64,000 nt of DNA, from positions 2,108,001 to 2,172,000 of the forward strand of contig CM082577.2 of the NCBI GenBank assembly GCA_040954595.2, read 5' to 3'. Shown one piece after another: positions 1 to 14,900 of the stretch (position 1 is its first letter; every line of letters begins with the position of its first letter). The translations under genes and the position numbers were made by a program. The notes beneath the pieces were generated by a model, which worked only from the letters and a program-made list of their open reading frames with translations, did no database searches and was not told where the DNA came from. Origin of the DNA: Balanoglossus misakiensis (Eukaryota > Hemichordata).

Positions 1-3000
1 TTTTCTGGCTACAATTGATAGTTTCTATTTCAAAGCCTAACCTTCAATGAAGTGTAACCAATCCACCTGAATGTGGGGACTTATTAAAAAGAATCAAACA
101 ACACCGCGGTCTCATCACATTCAGCGGGGATTTGTTTGCAGGGAGCTCAACTGGAAATAAATATGGTTTGTGATCAACAAGTCTGGCGAACACATTCTGC
201 CATCTGTCTCACGCGGTTTCCATTGTACACGGCGTCACAATCGTTCAACTGTTGTGGGTGCTGTCTGCAAGGATTCACAAAAACCATTGAACGACGCCGC
301 AAACTTATAAAAAATGAGTGATCTTCAGCGAAAAGGAAACCCCCGATGAAAGGGATACTCTTCCGCGAACGTCCGCTCCTCCGACAGTGATTACGCACAG
401 CCCACTCTCGATGAAGTATCTGTACCTGAAGATTTGCAGTTTTGATACCCGTCTCTGGAGAGATATACCGGGGATGTATTCCGGCGTCAGTGCTCTTCCG
501 AGTAGCTTTGCCACTAGAAGATACTTTGTCGAGAGATGAGGTGGTAAGATAAAGTTCACAGTTGGCCGACTTGTTACTGAACCGATCGCGATCCCGCGTT
601 TTCCGCGGCGCTGATTGCAAATCTCTCCGATGAATGTACTCTGTAGGCTGGCGAGTAAACCTCGCAGATTGCACAGATGTGTAATTCATGAACGGAAGGA
701 GATTATGGTTTCGATATGCGAATCTATCATGGAAGATGACCACCCCCGATAAAGCACCGTCCTTGACACCTTTATTAATCACATAGTACCTCCATCATTG
801 CACTGAAAGAAAGCGTTTTGTGACTTACATGGAATTAAGGATTCGCAACACATGGTGCATCTTCGCCACATATTGGGACCCGCGTGTTTCGTAAAATTTT
901 ATGTTTAATCGCTTTTGAAATAAGGTCAAACGATCGCTTCATTGAAGATGGGTCTTCCGCCATGATGATTTGGCCGCACGTCCCAACGACTTGAATTTGA
1001 AAGTGACAATTCGTCACTAAAGTGCCTACAATTTTCGATGGTGCCTAAAACCCATGTAGCTGCTTGCATTGTCTTTTGCAGTTGACTTACCAAGTAGGGA
1101 CCCATAGAGCTTAAAGCGAAGTCTAAGTCAGCTTACTTGGGCAGATGGGAACTGTATCCAGTAGCAACAAGCTTTTAGTCAAGTATAACTAATGCTTATG
1201 ACGATGGTATTCGGTTGACAATCGAAATCCTCCTGAGCTGTACCATGCTGTATTTGTTTAATGCGTTGGTTTGAAATGTAGAAACGCTTAGCGCGCGAAG
1301 TGTGTCCACGGGCATTTTTTTCAAACAGTGGCGACGATGGTACGTACAACTTGGGCTTTAACAAATAATAATGTACTTGTAAGTCAGATTTAAGCCGAGG
1401 GGACGCATCATCATGTTGTTACCATTTCGTCTGCAGCGTAAGCTTTTATTCAAGTACTGACGAGTAACGACTCAACATGTATTTTTTATTTGTTTGTGCC
1501 AGATGGTCTCAAATGCAAGGTTTAGCGAGGAAGGGAGGACGAAGACGCGTACACCAACTGTGACATGGACAGGGTGATATTAGATGACTATAGATGAGGT
1601 AGGTTCTCCACAGAAGGCATAGAGGGCGTATAAGTATGATACCGAAAATGGGTTTTGGTAGAAACGGGAGTGCAGAAGTGCATGGCGAGTGTATTCGTGG
1701 CGTTATGTATGTTCCTGTGACACATATCAATGTCAGTACAGTTATGGCCTGCAAAGCATGATATAGAAAAGGCGCTTGTTTGTACAATTAGCATTGTTAT
1801 AACGTGCTGTATACCATGTATGTTCCCAGGGTCTTCCGTAAAAATAGCATTAGGCCTGTGCCCATACATATAGGTCTTCTTCGTCGCTGCAATTTCCTGT
1901 TATTTAAATACACGGATATCAAATGCCTATAAATATCAATTTTCTGCAGTTCAGCTGTGACTGTTTTGTATCTGAGATGTTTTGTTCTGTAAGTCATAAA
2001 ACTAATCGGTCACATTAATACGATAATGCCATATTTCCTCACGTTTTTCTTCGAATTGGTTTAATATTTAGAGCCCGGGTTGTATACCGAATATATGCGC
2101 ACAGTAAACCAGTTAATTACCATGTTGCTCTAAAAACGTTTATTGGGTTTTGTATTTTTATATGCAAGACTGTTTGCAAGCTAAGGCAAACAAGGGACTG
2201 ACCTATACAGTTGTATATAGAGATTGTGCAGATTTGTGGGGGAAAATGGGAAGGGAAAAACAGCGCAGCATAAAATTACAGGCTTCGCAAATATCCGAGT
2301 TCTACTGACGGACACTACACATGGATACGAATCTGCGTTAGGTAACCAAAAGAACTTTCGCTGGAAATATCAAAATTTAAATTTCCGTTTCGCTGACAAT
2401 CTTTTCTGATGAAGCCCAGCACGCAGCCGAGGTTTTCTACAACCAGCGAACGGAAGCACTTAGACTCGTATCGTCCCTTCATCAAATTTCACTGCATGGT
2501 AGATCGCTTTTTTGTTCTCACGAACATACACCAACCGCTATCCAAACCATCCCATTTTGACGACAAAAACTGAGCCCGTCACAGGCTTCCGCTCGGGAAA
2601 TGCAGACGAACCAGTTCACAGCAGTCATCCAAATGACGTTTTTTTTTTTCAGAGAGAAAAGAAAAAAAGATTGCGATTCTTCCCGCGTAGCATTGTTTCC
2701 GATCGAGGGTCTCTCGAGACACCAGGGACGAGCGATCATTTTAATTAGGGGAAACGAAAGCCAGGCGCCCGTGAGAACCGTGTTTCCTAATCGAATTTCG
2801 TTGTGTCAGCGTCTCGACCAGCATAATTGAAAGAATTTCCCCTCAGCCGAAACAAAACAACATGCGACCCCCCCTCCCCCCAAAAGTAGTGCGTTTGTCT
2901 GTAGATGGTTGTGATGAGTTGTGTATGCAGAGAATGCATTGTGACGCTGTACGCGCCTGATGGTACACCGTATTTGTCGAACAAATTATACATACAATTG

Positions 3001-5760
3001 AATAGTTGACAGTGTGGAACAACAATGCCCGAAAGTACAGCACATTCGCTCAAATCAAACAGACACTTAAATATTTGACAGTATAAAATAATTACGACAC
3101 GAAACCTTTTGGGGAATGTTTGTGCTCGGGCATTCGTGGTATCAGAATTGCAAATGTTGACTGGTTGATCGGTTGGCGGCGTGCACGAACTGAACAAAAT
3201 AACCTTCTTTCGCATTCACCTAAATCACGGACGAAGACCGTACTTTACGTAGATAGAATGTTAAAAGCTACTTACTATTGCGTGGTGATATTTCTAACTG
3301 TAAAATGCCACTCCGTTTCCGCAGGTTCTTGAGAAGGTTGTCTTGCGAATACTTGCTGATCAGCCTTTACTCAGAACCGTTCGTCTTCTATGGCTTACGG
3401 TACACCTTCTATATCGCGACGAACCGCACTGACTGGATGTTCGCAACGCTAACAAGTAACATCGGCTTCGAACAGCGCCTCGTCTGTCTCAGTTGGCCTT
3501 CTGCCTGCAAAGACGCGCCCACCTACATTTTAAAAGAGACGCGACATAATTAACATATTTATAAGGTATCCCTTGGCATGCTAATGAGGCAAATCTGCAT
3601 TTCCTAGCATTATACTACAAGGGCCATTTTAGCTCCCAGGTAAAGCTGCAACATGAAAAGGTCGCTGAACATATGCGCAGTTTTATCTTCTGTTTATCAC
3701 GAATATACCAAATATAGGCATGTCATGATGTCGCGCAACACGCGTGGCGCACGCATGATACATTCCCATAATTCCAAAGCATTTCGAAAAAACTGGTAAA
3801 GTTAAAGTGTATTTCAAACTTAAACACACTTTATCCGTCCTCGTGCCGATCTCATTAAATTATAATTTACCCCCCCCCCCCCCATGTCTGTATCCGATAG
3901 TTTCACGTAGAACGTTGCATTCGAAAGGGGGCGGTGTATGTGTTTTAGGGCAAGAGATTCAAAAGAGGATTCGGCGAGTATTCTCTACAATTCTGAGTAA
4001 TGACTGTATAACGAAGCGTTGCCCATTTCATTCTCAAAAGTAGTGCCTGACAGTTACTACAGGCTAACCATCGAATTGGCGGTAAAAGAACACTCACTTT
4101 TTAAGATTCATTCTATAACGATACTCGCACAACGAGTGTAGTCGTGAGATCAACTGCATGGGTGCTATAACATTACATGAACTTTCTAAAATACGCCTTC
4201 GTCTTTAATAGTTCTTTGTTAGGCGTGCAATCAGCATATGACGCAACAAATAATCACGATGACATTCAGAGGGGAAATTATGCCCAAAAGGAGAAGGAGC
4301 GAGTGGGCTAGTGAAAACAACCAAAAGGATGAAAAACAACAGGTGGACAAAAACTGGCATTTATTTTTATATGTCAGCAATCCAAGTCACAGCAACGGCC
4401 TTTCAGTTAAACACGGTGAAATCTGTGACTGTAAGATAATACTGTTTGCAGGATTTTTCTTGCGTTTTGCCTTCTCCAACTTCATTCATGGAACCTCCCG
4501 GCAATGTCGAGATCTGTAGCGAACGGGAAGAAATGCCCCTGACTGAACTGGTTTTGAGAGAGTGTACCCCTGCTGGGTTTTTCGGAGGAGAGCAAAGATC
4601 CACAGTTTTAGTCACACAAAAATCAGCGTTGAAATACAAGTACGTTCTCGCTGTTGCCTCTAGCGTGTTCGCAGCGCCCCAGCACATATGCTAACTTTTT
4701 CAAATGATTCTATTCCAGGGAATTCAATTTCTCATTCATTTGCAGAATCTGAGTTCGGTAACATAGGCCTAATACACTCAGGGCAAGAAATGGCGCTTTT
4801 AATAAAAGACATAATGCTAAAGATCAAATTACAAAGTTTTGCTATACCCTAGCTATAAGATCTCTTTGTACGCACTTTTTCATATTTGATGTATGAAATC
4901 TAATCTCTCTAGCCAGTTTGACACTGGCATTTATCGAAAAACGGAATGAAGTTTTTTAAACTTACATTTATTGGCTATTGTACGATGGTATCGAAAAGTT
5001 TCGCGCGCTCTGTCGATCGCGACGTGAACTCATAATTATCGTTTGTAGGCATCCAGTAATGCAAAACCTCTTAGTAGAAATGTATAATTCAAGATCTCTG
5101 CGTCGTTGCGGATTATTTGCTTGTATATATGTACTCGACAATCAGCGCGGTTTCCCTGACAACAAATACAATGCAACGAGTCTCGGTTCGCCGAAGAAGT
5201 TGAATAATTGGCCAATCATGTAATAAGTTTAAATGTAATTCAAATTAGTCAGGGAAGACGATAATAAAGATTCTATACCACTTTCAGTGTCAGGACTACA
5301 TACTGTCAACATTCTGAGTGAATGTGTGTAGGAATACCAATCCTGAAGGCATGGGGATTGTTCGCTGGGGTGAAAATGTCCACATCCATCTGAATTTCAA
5401 CAATCGTAATCCAATAAGAAGGAATTGTGCGCCAAAATGAAAATAGACACCCTTAATAACTTCGCCTGCACGACACCAATGGTAATATCTACCCTCGGAT
5501 TTTTCTGTTGGCAAATATTTGTCGCCTAGAAATTGGAGAATTTCGCATTGAGATTTTGCTGTCAACCAACAAAGCACGTGTCTCGTTTGTTTGATGTCCT
5601 CACCCCGCGCGCGTCGATTACCGGATGAATTGCAGTCTCGTGTGGCGGTGGCACACTTCGATCACACGGAGAATGCCCCTTTTCACGCTTTCGCGCCACT
5701 CGTAGTGTTGTGGAAGGGATTCCCGTACATCTGAGCCACTGAGTTTCTTATGCTGCGTCG
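1..5760. other. Intergenic DNA, no gene recognised
   Basis: No exon with family similarity or a convincing splice/phase structure was found on either strand. The longest open frame, on the minus strand at 174-782, opens with GTG rather than ATG and has no recognisable domain. The DNA is complex and CpG-rich rather than repetitive. A run of 14 C lies at 3870-3883. Distal regulatory DNA or an intron of a gene outside the window are both possible. Confidence 0.5.
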
Positions 5761-5847
<87 letters not shown>

Positions 5848-5848
5848 C
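5761..5848. repeat. (TCA)n trinucleotide microsatellite
   Basis: About 29 uninterrupted TCA units, decaying at the right edge into CACCGTCGCC-type sequence. Read on the minus strand it produces a false open frame of consecutive methionines. Confidence 0.97.
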
Positions 5849-8800
5849 CGTCGCCATCACCACTACAACTTCAACTATCTCCACCATTAGCACCATCGTT
5901 ATCGACACATCAATCATTATCACCTCTGAAATCCCAAATTCAATATCATATGCTCACGCTTATTGGGCTAACCTTTTAACTGTGGCAATAAATCCCGGAC
6001 TAAATAATTTCCGTTCTTCCCTTTGCGTATTTACTCAATACGGACATTTTACCGAGGAGAATGGATCGTAATCCCAATTTTATAGACGGCTCTGTATCAA
6101 TTACAGTCAAGTGGTTACAACTCAATACTGCCGACCGCACCTGTGACACGATACTTTGCAGACTCGTGACATATGCTGAAAGTGTGCTCTAAATCGACTG
6201 TTCGATTCCAAAACACGTCTCTTTAATTGTACCGGTAGACGAATAAATGTGGCTTCCCCTTTTCTCCCTCTCTCTGAGACACCCTCCACTCCCCCACCCC
6301 TCTTCTTCTGCAGTTCCGGCAGTGTGCAATTGTACCCCGAGGGACAAACCGTTATGCTGATTGTGTGGGTATGGCAACGTTTAATATCAGTTAACCAAAA
6401 TTAATATTGGGAAGAGGGTATGTTATATAATGCCACCATCAGAATAGATTCTAGAAACTTCACGTATCAGGCCTACTACTATATAATATACTAGTATTTC
6501 GCACAAAAGTACATGTAACCATGCTAACAGACACAATATTAGTTTGACCCGCCTGTTTAAGAGTCAGTATCCATGCCAACTGTACTTAAATGTAACAAAT
6601 ATTCTCTTGAAATCTTCCCTCGCGCAACTACATTCCATTTCCCCGAAGCACTTGATTTCACAGCAGCGCCGTTGCCCCCACGAAAGTACTTTCAACTCAG
6701 TCCCTGTCCATAAGCGCCACTCACACATTCGTAGAAGCGACTTATTTCCCGCGCTGAAGAGAGAGAGGGCTTTTCATCTGTTCTGCATCGACACCCGGAG
6801 CCGCGCTCTTTTATTGTGAAAAGCGTTCGCGTCGTCGCCACGGCAACTCCGGAGGCACCTGACCAAAACATCACTTGTTTGCATAAGATGCGGCGCTCAG
6901 GAGACCCGGATGTGCTCGGAAGTTGAGAAAGGCATCGCACTTCTCGTTATAATTGCATATCATTACGCAGTCGAGGATGCCGTAAATTGGCGAGATGAGA
7001 ATAGAGCGTATAACAGATAGTTTGATACGTTTTCTCGCATCACAAAGGCCTGTTTTTTTACATATGATTCGATATCACTCATGTTTAGGAGCATGTCGTT
7101 ACTATGGCGACAAGATGGAGTACTGTAACCAATCGAGTTTATCTGTGACGCCCCCACTGTTAATGAACTGAAGATATCCCAAAATTTTAACTAGAAATCT
7201 CAAACATGCATGGGTCAATTTTTGGAGTATAGGCCCACTTTGGTTGATATTTTGAACTTGGGCCGCACACCCCCGTGTGAGAATAGTGGAAGTAGCCGTG
7301 CCACCCCCGGGTTCTCGTCTAACTCACGATGACAACCGATTCGGTTTGCGTGATGCAAATAGACTGCAACCCCGTACGTTTACATGCAAGAAATAATGAC
7401 GAATTATCCTCACCGCATTTGCCTATAGTAGTAAATGACAATGGTTCCCTCTGCAAGTACCGTTCACGCTTCTGAGGTAATTCGAGCATATTAAACTGGT
7501 GCCCACTTTAATGGCAAATGTTGTTCAAACCGCAATGTGCAAGGATTATATTGAGAGCGCGATCGTGCGTTGACGAATAGGCACCATTTAAGGTAACACT
7601 ATATACCCGGCTCGGTGACATTGAAAACCGGCGATGCTTACGAGGATATTAACAAGCAAAAATCAAATAAAGATCCTATGCCAGCCCAACAAGCGATTAT
7701 CTCTCCTTCACATTGTCGTGTTTACATTTGGCCAGTATGCTAATGACGTCATTCTCCAATTTTGACACATTAAGTTAAATAAACCGATTTACGATCAGAC
7801 CGTAAACACACATTTATAGAAACTCCTCGACTTGCAATCATGGACCGACTAACAATCAACCGACGGGGAGATTTCGCATTTGCTATAACAACAGCGCCGA
7901 TTGTACGGGGGCAATATCCTGCCTCGCATTCCATTTGTAATAAAGGGCAAAAATTGTCGTTGACAAACGAGGGCCCTAGAATCAGCGTGGTGCTTTCTGC
8001 ATTTCGCTCCGGTGCCCGATCCATCGAACAGTTCGCGACCCGTGAAAGCCCTTTCTGCGGAGAAATGGATGTAACCATCACTCTGAGATGAATAGAAAGG
8101 GACGGTGTAATCAGAAGAAGAATTTCCCCCGGGCGGAACGGGGCCCTTTTTTCTGTTTGAAGTCGTGGAAATGCGATGTACTATAGACTCGGAAGACATC
8201 GCCGTGGAAACTGCAGCGCACGCAGGGAGCTCGCCTATTTGTCCCTAACCGTGAATGCGTGACAACAAAAGGCCTTCAGATATTTTGCTACTCCGTTTAT
8301 TGACGAGAGAATTCACACAAAATATCATCAACTTCTGCTTAAAGATTGATGAACTTCCAAGCCCTTCCTTGCAATATGTATTAGTGTGTATCAGCAAAAA
8401 GTGTGTATACATGAATAGGTATAAACAGACCATGAGATACTACATCTCCATTTCATAAACTTAGAACCAATGTATGTCCACCAAGTGGCTGTATGATTTC
8501 TTTGTAGTTACGTTGAGAGCCTTTACTATATACATTGTAATAGGTATGGCCGAACTGATCAATTTTAAAGCTGGTAAAGGCACGTAGCACTATGATTGGA
8601 TAACGAAGTTGAGCCAAGAATTAATGCTCTCTATCATTCATACACGAATGATCACAGACACTAATCGCCAAGTATTGGACATATATACCCATGTTGATAT
8701 AGATCCGGTCACTTTTTTGAACCACCCCGGGAATATGTCGTTCGCAAAGAGATCTTTGAGCGAATCATCTTGTTGTCGGTATAGACCGGTAATTACAGGA

Positions 8801-11399
8801 AGTCATGATATAGCGCCCGTCAAAATAGCAGAAGAGATTACATATCTGAGTGCCGCCGATGAGACCAGCAGACAGCTGAAGGCAAATTTTCAAACTTTAA
8901 ATATTAAATGATTACCAACAGATACGAGATAATAAGTTAATCTTGTAGATACGGCAGACACGGTGCTGCATAGCTAACGTAGACATAAGTAATGGCATGC
9001 TTGCAGGTACAATTTCCGTTGCCCCAATCGTCCAGACTGACCGTCCATTACGTTTTTTCTCCGATTGCTTTTCCCGGTATCTTTGTATTTTCGACCATAA
9101 AACCCACTTACCTCAAAGTGAATGGAAATCGCCGAGAAAATGGCGGATGTTCTGCCTATGAAGGTGTCAGCCAACAACAGCGACATGGAAGACAGCGTAA
9201 AAAAGTAGTTCTTCCGAACAGACAATGACTAGCCCAGTATAGAAACCGGGAATATAGCGGGTCACCTTTCTTTCCAAACATGCATTATCTTGCCAACGCA
9301 CCGGAAAGACACAAAGAAATGACCAGAGGGCGCTTCGAGACGATTTCACGAAATTAAGTTCGAGATCGATGTTAATAAAGATACGTGTCAAATTGACATC
9401 ATCAAATTAATTTCTCAGGGCAATTAGGGATAACATAAAATGGCGAAGGCTGGAAATTAACGAGAGAAGAATGCGGTTAAAAGCGGATATTCATGTCGGC
9501 GTTCTTTTATTTTTGAGACATTAGCTTTTCATCGTTGTCGGCAGGGAATTTCACCGGCAGAACGCCAACAAATGTATACGTGTAGGATTTGGCGAAGCGT
9601 CTGCTTTTCTCACGCGACAACGGAGACACATTAAAGGGTATCCGTCGTCGATACTGCGCATGTGGATTTTCTTGTTTCCAAGGCAGCATCGCGACAAATC
9701 AACTAAAAAATAGTCAGGTTATTAATAAAAACAAACAATTTGTTTCAATTCTCGTTCACCTCCGAATCACCTTTCGCGCCATCTGCACCATTTGAGGAAT
9801 TTGCACCCAAAATCCTATATAGTCACCAAATCCTTGGATTTGCGGACCAAAACCGCCCAATTTCATATATGTGTTAATGTGGCCCAGTTTATCCGCACGT
9901 ATGTTTGTTCTGAATGGTCTAAATTTATGATACCTCGTTACGGTGTAAATAAACAGTGGTAATGGACACCATTACTATTTGTCATGTGCAAGGTTTTCAG
10001 AAAATATAAGTTCATCAGTTTTGCGGTCGACTACAAATGCGATGCGTAATTGAGAAATAGACAACAATATGGTCATCATTTATATGAGCTCTCGCATCTA
10101 TACTTGTTATTTCATATGAAGAGATCCTGTCGCCCGAGTCGTTAATCGAAGTTGCAATACGTTCCACAAAAGGACAACGTCACCAACTTAAAAGCGCATC
10201 GCTTTTGACACACAGGCGGAAAAGCGTAAACGTGCGGAGAGAGAGAAAAAAGAAACCCCTAAAGAGTTCGATTAATTCTGCATATCGTGAACAAAAACTT
10301 CCCGGTGCTTTTATCATCCGATTATAAATCTTCAATGCCAATTAAAGTAATGTACGGCCGCAGACATTTTTTTTGCCGCGCGGTGAACACAGACTGCCAA
10401 GTCTAGTACTACTACACGGCACCGAGTTGGTCTACTTTGGGACCAATTTGACGGGTGCGTGTTACAGGAAACAGTCTGCTGTCTGGCGCATTTTAACCTG
10501 GGAATTGTAAAAAAGGCATCTTGTATATACTTTCGAACACTTAAAAGGGCCCCACGGAAAACCGGTATTAATGGCTGGATACCGGCGTATACAAGGCACG
10601 CACGCAGGCACACAATCATTAAAAAGTCACTAACGTTGAAGTGGAATCTTGATTTTGGAAAATTGATAGTGCAAACTATTCCTTTCCGCGTGTACATTAA
10701 GGAAGTCATTATGCTGGGGGATGGAATTAAAGGTATCGTAGTCAATTAGGAACAGCAACCACTTTGAGTTCCTGGTTATTGCCTAATGGGGACTGTTCGC
10801 TGAAAATCCCCGGTTTGAGCTTCTTGCGAACGAAAGAGAATTTAAATTTCTCGGAATAAAATGGCACAGTTGACCCTGCTAAAAGTGTGTTGTGTAATTC
10901 ACGAATCGCGGGGTTGCCTTACGAGTATACGAGTACTTGAATGCGCATCTCACTGTGACCGTAGTTTTCGTCTCGAATGCTATAATGGAGGAGTCGCGAC
11001 TGCGCACTATGTAATATGGCGTCTCATTCATCGGGGGGGGGGGGGGGGGGACCGCCATTGAGCGGATTGTTCAGTTTCTTTTCCGCGAAGCAAGCGTTTC
11101 ACACGACGATGTCCAAAACTTTAAAATATAATGATACCCAGACAGATAATAGGCTGTCAGAATGATGGGAATGACATGTAACGCAAACACACATCATTTC
11201 TCAGATTAGAGAAGCGCAAATATTTTTCATGAGATCCGTGATCGAAGTAAATGTTTGTTTTGTCGGATGCAAGTGAAAGATACGTTAAAAGGTTCTGTTA
11301 TCACGAGCCGACCGTTAGTTTATTTTGTCTTCCGCATGTAAAAGGTTAAACGGTTATTCTGCTTATCGAAACATGGTGAATAGACCATTTTCCGAACTC
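5849..11399. other. Intergenic DNA, no gene recognised
   Basis: No supported coding sequence. Open frames are short, mostly lack an ATG and show no domain. The notable feature is a run of 18 G at 11033-11050. The rest is single-copy-looking sequence with frequent CpG. Confidence 0.5.
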
Positions 11400-11970
11400 C
11401 ACGAGACCCTGTGAGATCTCGCGTGGCTAGGCAGTTTATTTTGGAAGGGCGTTCTCACGTGACAAATGATATAAGGCCCATCTTGTAAAATTTACAATTT
11501 CTATCAAATTCTGCCCGTATTATAGTTTCCTACAAAGTAATTGGCCAGCAATCGAGCAAGTCTCGCGATATCTCGCGATGAGTGGAAGATCGTCTATTGT
11601 GGCGCCGGTGCTGCCACTGGTTGGTTCCGCGTGCACGACACCAAACCGAAAGGGGGACAAAGTAAGTTTTGAGGTAAAATAAATTCACGTCATCAAATTG
11701 TGCAGTTCCAAGAGGGCATCACGTGACACCCAGAAGAACGGGCGCAAACAAGTTTCTCACGACTAACAACCGGAACGCCGGCGGAAGACGCGGTTTCCCC
11801 TTCAAAGAATTTCACATTAATTAATGGAACCGACGATGCGTCAGTTTCCGTCGTCGACCCGCGTCCACATCACCCCCGCACTTATAAATATTATCTGGCG
11901 CTTCGCTGGCACGACCCATCTAGATTAATCGAATCGCAAAAAGCCTCGGAATGCACAGGGCACGTGACCC
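11400..11970. promoter_or_regulatory. Candidate cis-regulatory module (TCTCGCGA pair and CACGTGAC E-boxes)
   Basis: Two TCTCGCGA octamers lie 2 bp apart (11561-11568 and 11571-11578). Around them are three CACGTGAC E-box cores: TCACGTGAC at 11455-11463 and 11719-11727, and GCACGTGAC at 11960-11968. TCTCGCGAGA is a known vertebrate promoter element bound by Kaiso (ZBTB33), and TCACGTGAC is the preferred site of MITF/TFE/USF bHLH-zip factors. The clustering is seen directly; regulatory function is inference, and no gene start was identified next to it. Confidence 0.3.
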
Positions 11971-14900
11971 GAAGAATCAATATGCCGCCGAGGGGGAAGA
12001 CACCGTAACCAATTAACTGTATCATTTTCCTGAATGCTAATAACTCTCTTTTATTAGCGTATTTTATTTTGCAAATCTTCATCGTTCACGTTGCCTTTTC
12101 ATCAAGCTTGTGGAGTCTGTCAGACGCCGCTCTCCCGTGGATAAATTTGGAATGGCTTCACCGGCCTTCCTAATAACCTAGGTAAATTATACAAGTGATG
12201 TACCATTAAACGCATCTCATCAATCGGACTCACTATTGACTCTGTTAGGGAAGCAACTGTTCTAAACCTTTTAGTTAAATTAGTTAAATTTGTCTTGCAG
12301 TAAAATGGACGTCACTTTTTGTTCCGTAACTTGCGTGAACGCCTTGGCGGCCGACAAGGCGCTCTCAAAGAACACTGATATGTAGAACAACGTCATAAAA
12401 GTCTAAATATTTGCTGGAGAAGGCATTGTTCGTATACCCAGGCTGTTTGTATGTGTGTTCGCGTACCATAAGCAAAATATACATAGTACAGATGCAATAA
12501 TAACTGTAGCATTTTAAAGAATTTACGAATTCTGTATCGTGTGGTAATCTGACGCGTCTGGTGTGCTTAGAAATATTTGTTGGACTACCACTGGCAAGAG
12601 TCGAGAAAGCATATTGTGAATGCCACGCAAGTCTTTCACTGTTCCTCTAAGCTTAGCCTACAATTTGTTAATTGGGGCACTTGCGGCGGAGCAGATATAG
12701 CGAATGCGCAACGCTGTCTGAATAGGTAATTGACCTGTTTTAGTGTTACATTGAAGGCGCGCTCGATATTGCTCCGGGACCAGTGTTTTAGTATGCGGAG
12801 CCACGGAGCTTGGGCGTTTACAGTGTAAATAATTCTTTGGAGAAGAGGGTTGGGTCTCTTTGTGTAGTTTTCCCCAAATTTTGTGGCTAGTGTTAATTGA
12901 AAAATATGTTTGTTTTTGTGCACACGTTAACTGGATTGCCATTTTAGAGAAAGTATTCTTAAAATCCTGAAAATGAAAAAAAAAATCTTATATAGGCAGT
13001 TTTAGACATTGTGCGTGATTCTGACTACTTGCGAAGTCTAGTGAATGGTTGCTAGGCATTTAATAATGTAAAAGTTCGCTTGTTTGGGGCGGAAATGAAA
13101 CTCGACTGCCAGAAGAATTGCGTCTTCTTTTTCATTTACGCTGACAAAGGCAGCAAGGGGTAATATCTCGGCGTGTATTGAAAAAAAGCAAAACCACCAT
13201 ATGAGAATGATCAAAGAGAACATATTCGCCGGGGTAACCTGAAAAAAAATGTCCGCTAACTTTATTGATTATGGCGCGAATTAAACACCGACTTCCGCTG
13301 TCGGGCTGCATAGCTGCACATGCGCTCCCCTTTCGCGCCTTTTGATTCGTCGACACCGCTTCCGAAACGGCAGATTTCTACAGGGTGTGTGCATTTGGCG
13401 CGGGTTACCGCGAGGATCGTTCAATTTCCTCTCAGTGAAAAACTGGCGGGAAATATGCAGATGAGCGGTTGACACTTTTCATTATTATGCTTTAGGTTTT
13501 GCACATGGTTTCCAATTGGGTCTCAAAGTCGTCCGTGTCTATATACAAACGAATATTTCCGTTCATCTCTGGTGGACAAATGCTTGGCAGTTGCACTCAA
13601 AGCATGTCTGGTGGCATGCATACTTAACGGTTCTTCTGTTTGTCGTCTCGCAGAATACAAAACAGGTTTTTTGAAATAATAATAGCACTACTAGTATGTT
13701 TTGGCGCCGAATGAAAAGAAAACTTTACTTCTTATCAGAACATCGCTTCCGTCAACCTTCGCCAGGTCCTGTTAGAAAGACAGACTATACTATTTCAAAG
13801 AATTCTGAAGATAGTTAGCCTGGAGAAATATCGAACAGTCGGAGAGTTTGTGTCTGGACCACGATGAAAAATTCAAATCAATTGTAATCATGTTCTTCGG
13901 TTTCAGGCCGTTATGAATTCTTAATTTCCCAATCTAACTTTGGTCTGTTTATGATATTTCTTCTTAGTGGATATCTGAGAAGTTATCAGCGACTCTTGAA
14001 AGATTTAGTATATGACCAGTGCACCTCCACTCAGCCGCCTCCCCACTCAGACGTGTCGCCTTGCAGTGTGTTGTGGATGCCAAGAATGAAGACATTTTGA
14101 ATTAAATCAAGGTAGAATGTCTCTAAATATTGCTTTAAAAACAGATTTATGTAGTCTATAACAATTAGCTAAGAACCAATATTTAAAGTTTTTGACATCA
14201 TGTGTTGCCTATCAGACTGCGCTTTCATAACTTTGCTGCTCGTGTATTCAAGGTCGGTTCAACTGGAGATTGTCAGAAATGATGACTTTTCAGTAGAAAT
14301 GGCTCTATACATGTATTTGGTTTTCTTATTTTGGTCGCATGCATGCATGTAAGGAATCGTACTATTCTATAGATGGTGTAAAAAACAGCTCAATTATCTG
14401 CCACGGTGATGCAACCACCAACACATCTGTAACGTCTACGCACACACCATGTGAAAAGAGAAATTGTCCTGACGACCCAAGCAAGGTGCAATTCAAACAG
14501 AAGCCTTCGGTCTCTAATGACAGTTGCGTCGAGCATTTGTCAAGATTTCGGAGTGTCCTCTATTGTCAGATATCGGACAATCTTCGACAAGATGGGGAGA
14601 AAAAGATTCGTCTATGTAAACTTCTTTGTAACGCCCACTCACGCTATTACACCCGGCTATTACCTGGCGAATGCGGGCAGCGGAGTGATTGTGAAAATAG
14701 TGATAGCGCTGGTACTTGACCAGGAGGAGAGATCCTACATTAAAGTGTGGTTTGTGCGTAGGTTCTTTTGATGACTGTTACTTAAATGTCACACGCTATA
14801 CACTTAGGCAGCAGTAAAATCTTGGAGACTGGGTTTTTGATCTACAACCCAACATGAAATAAAAACCAGACTATTCATATTAACCGCGTCAGCGTAAAAT

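Noticed and set aside
174-782. 202-codon minus-strand frame
   Set aside because: Opens with GTG, no recognisable motif, basic low-information composition; a frame of this size is plausible by chance in 64 kb.
5618-5923. Minus-strand 101-codon frame with a long poly-Met tract
   Set aside because: Produced entirely by the (TCA)n microsatellite; no domain, no splice context.
6190-6240. GTTCGATTCC, resembling a tRNA B box
   Set aside because: No A box, acceptor stem or anticodon arm could be folded around it.
14339-14771. Overlapping plus-strand frames of 126 and 106 codons
   Set aside because: They overlap in different frames, show no family similarity, and the second starts at GTG.
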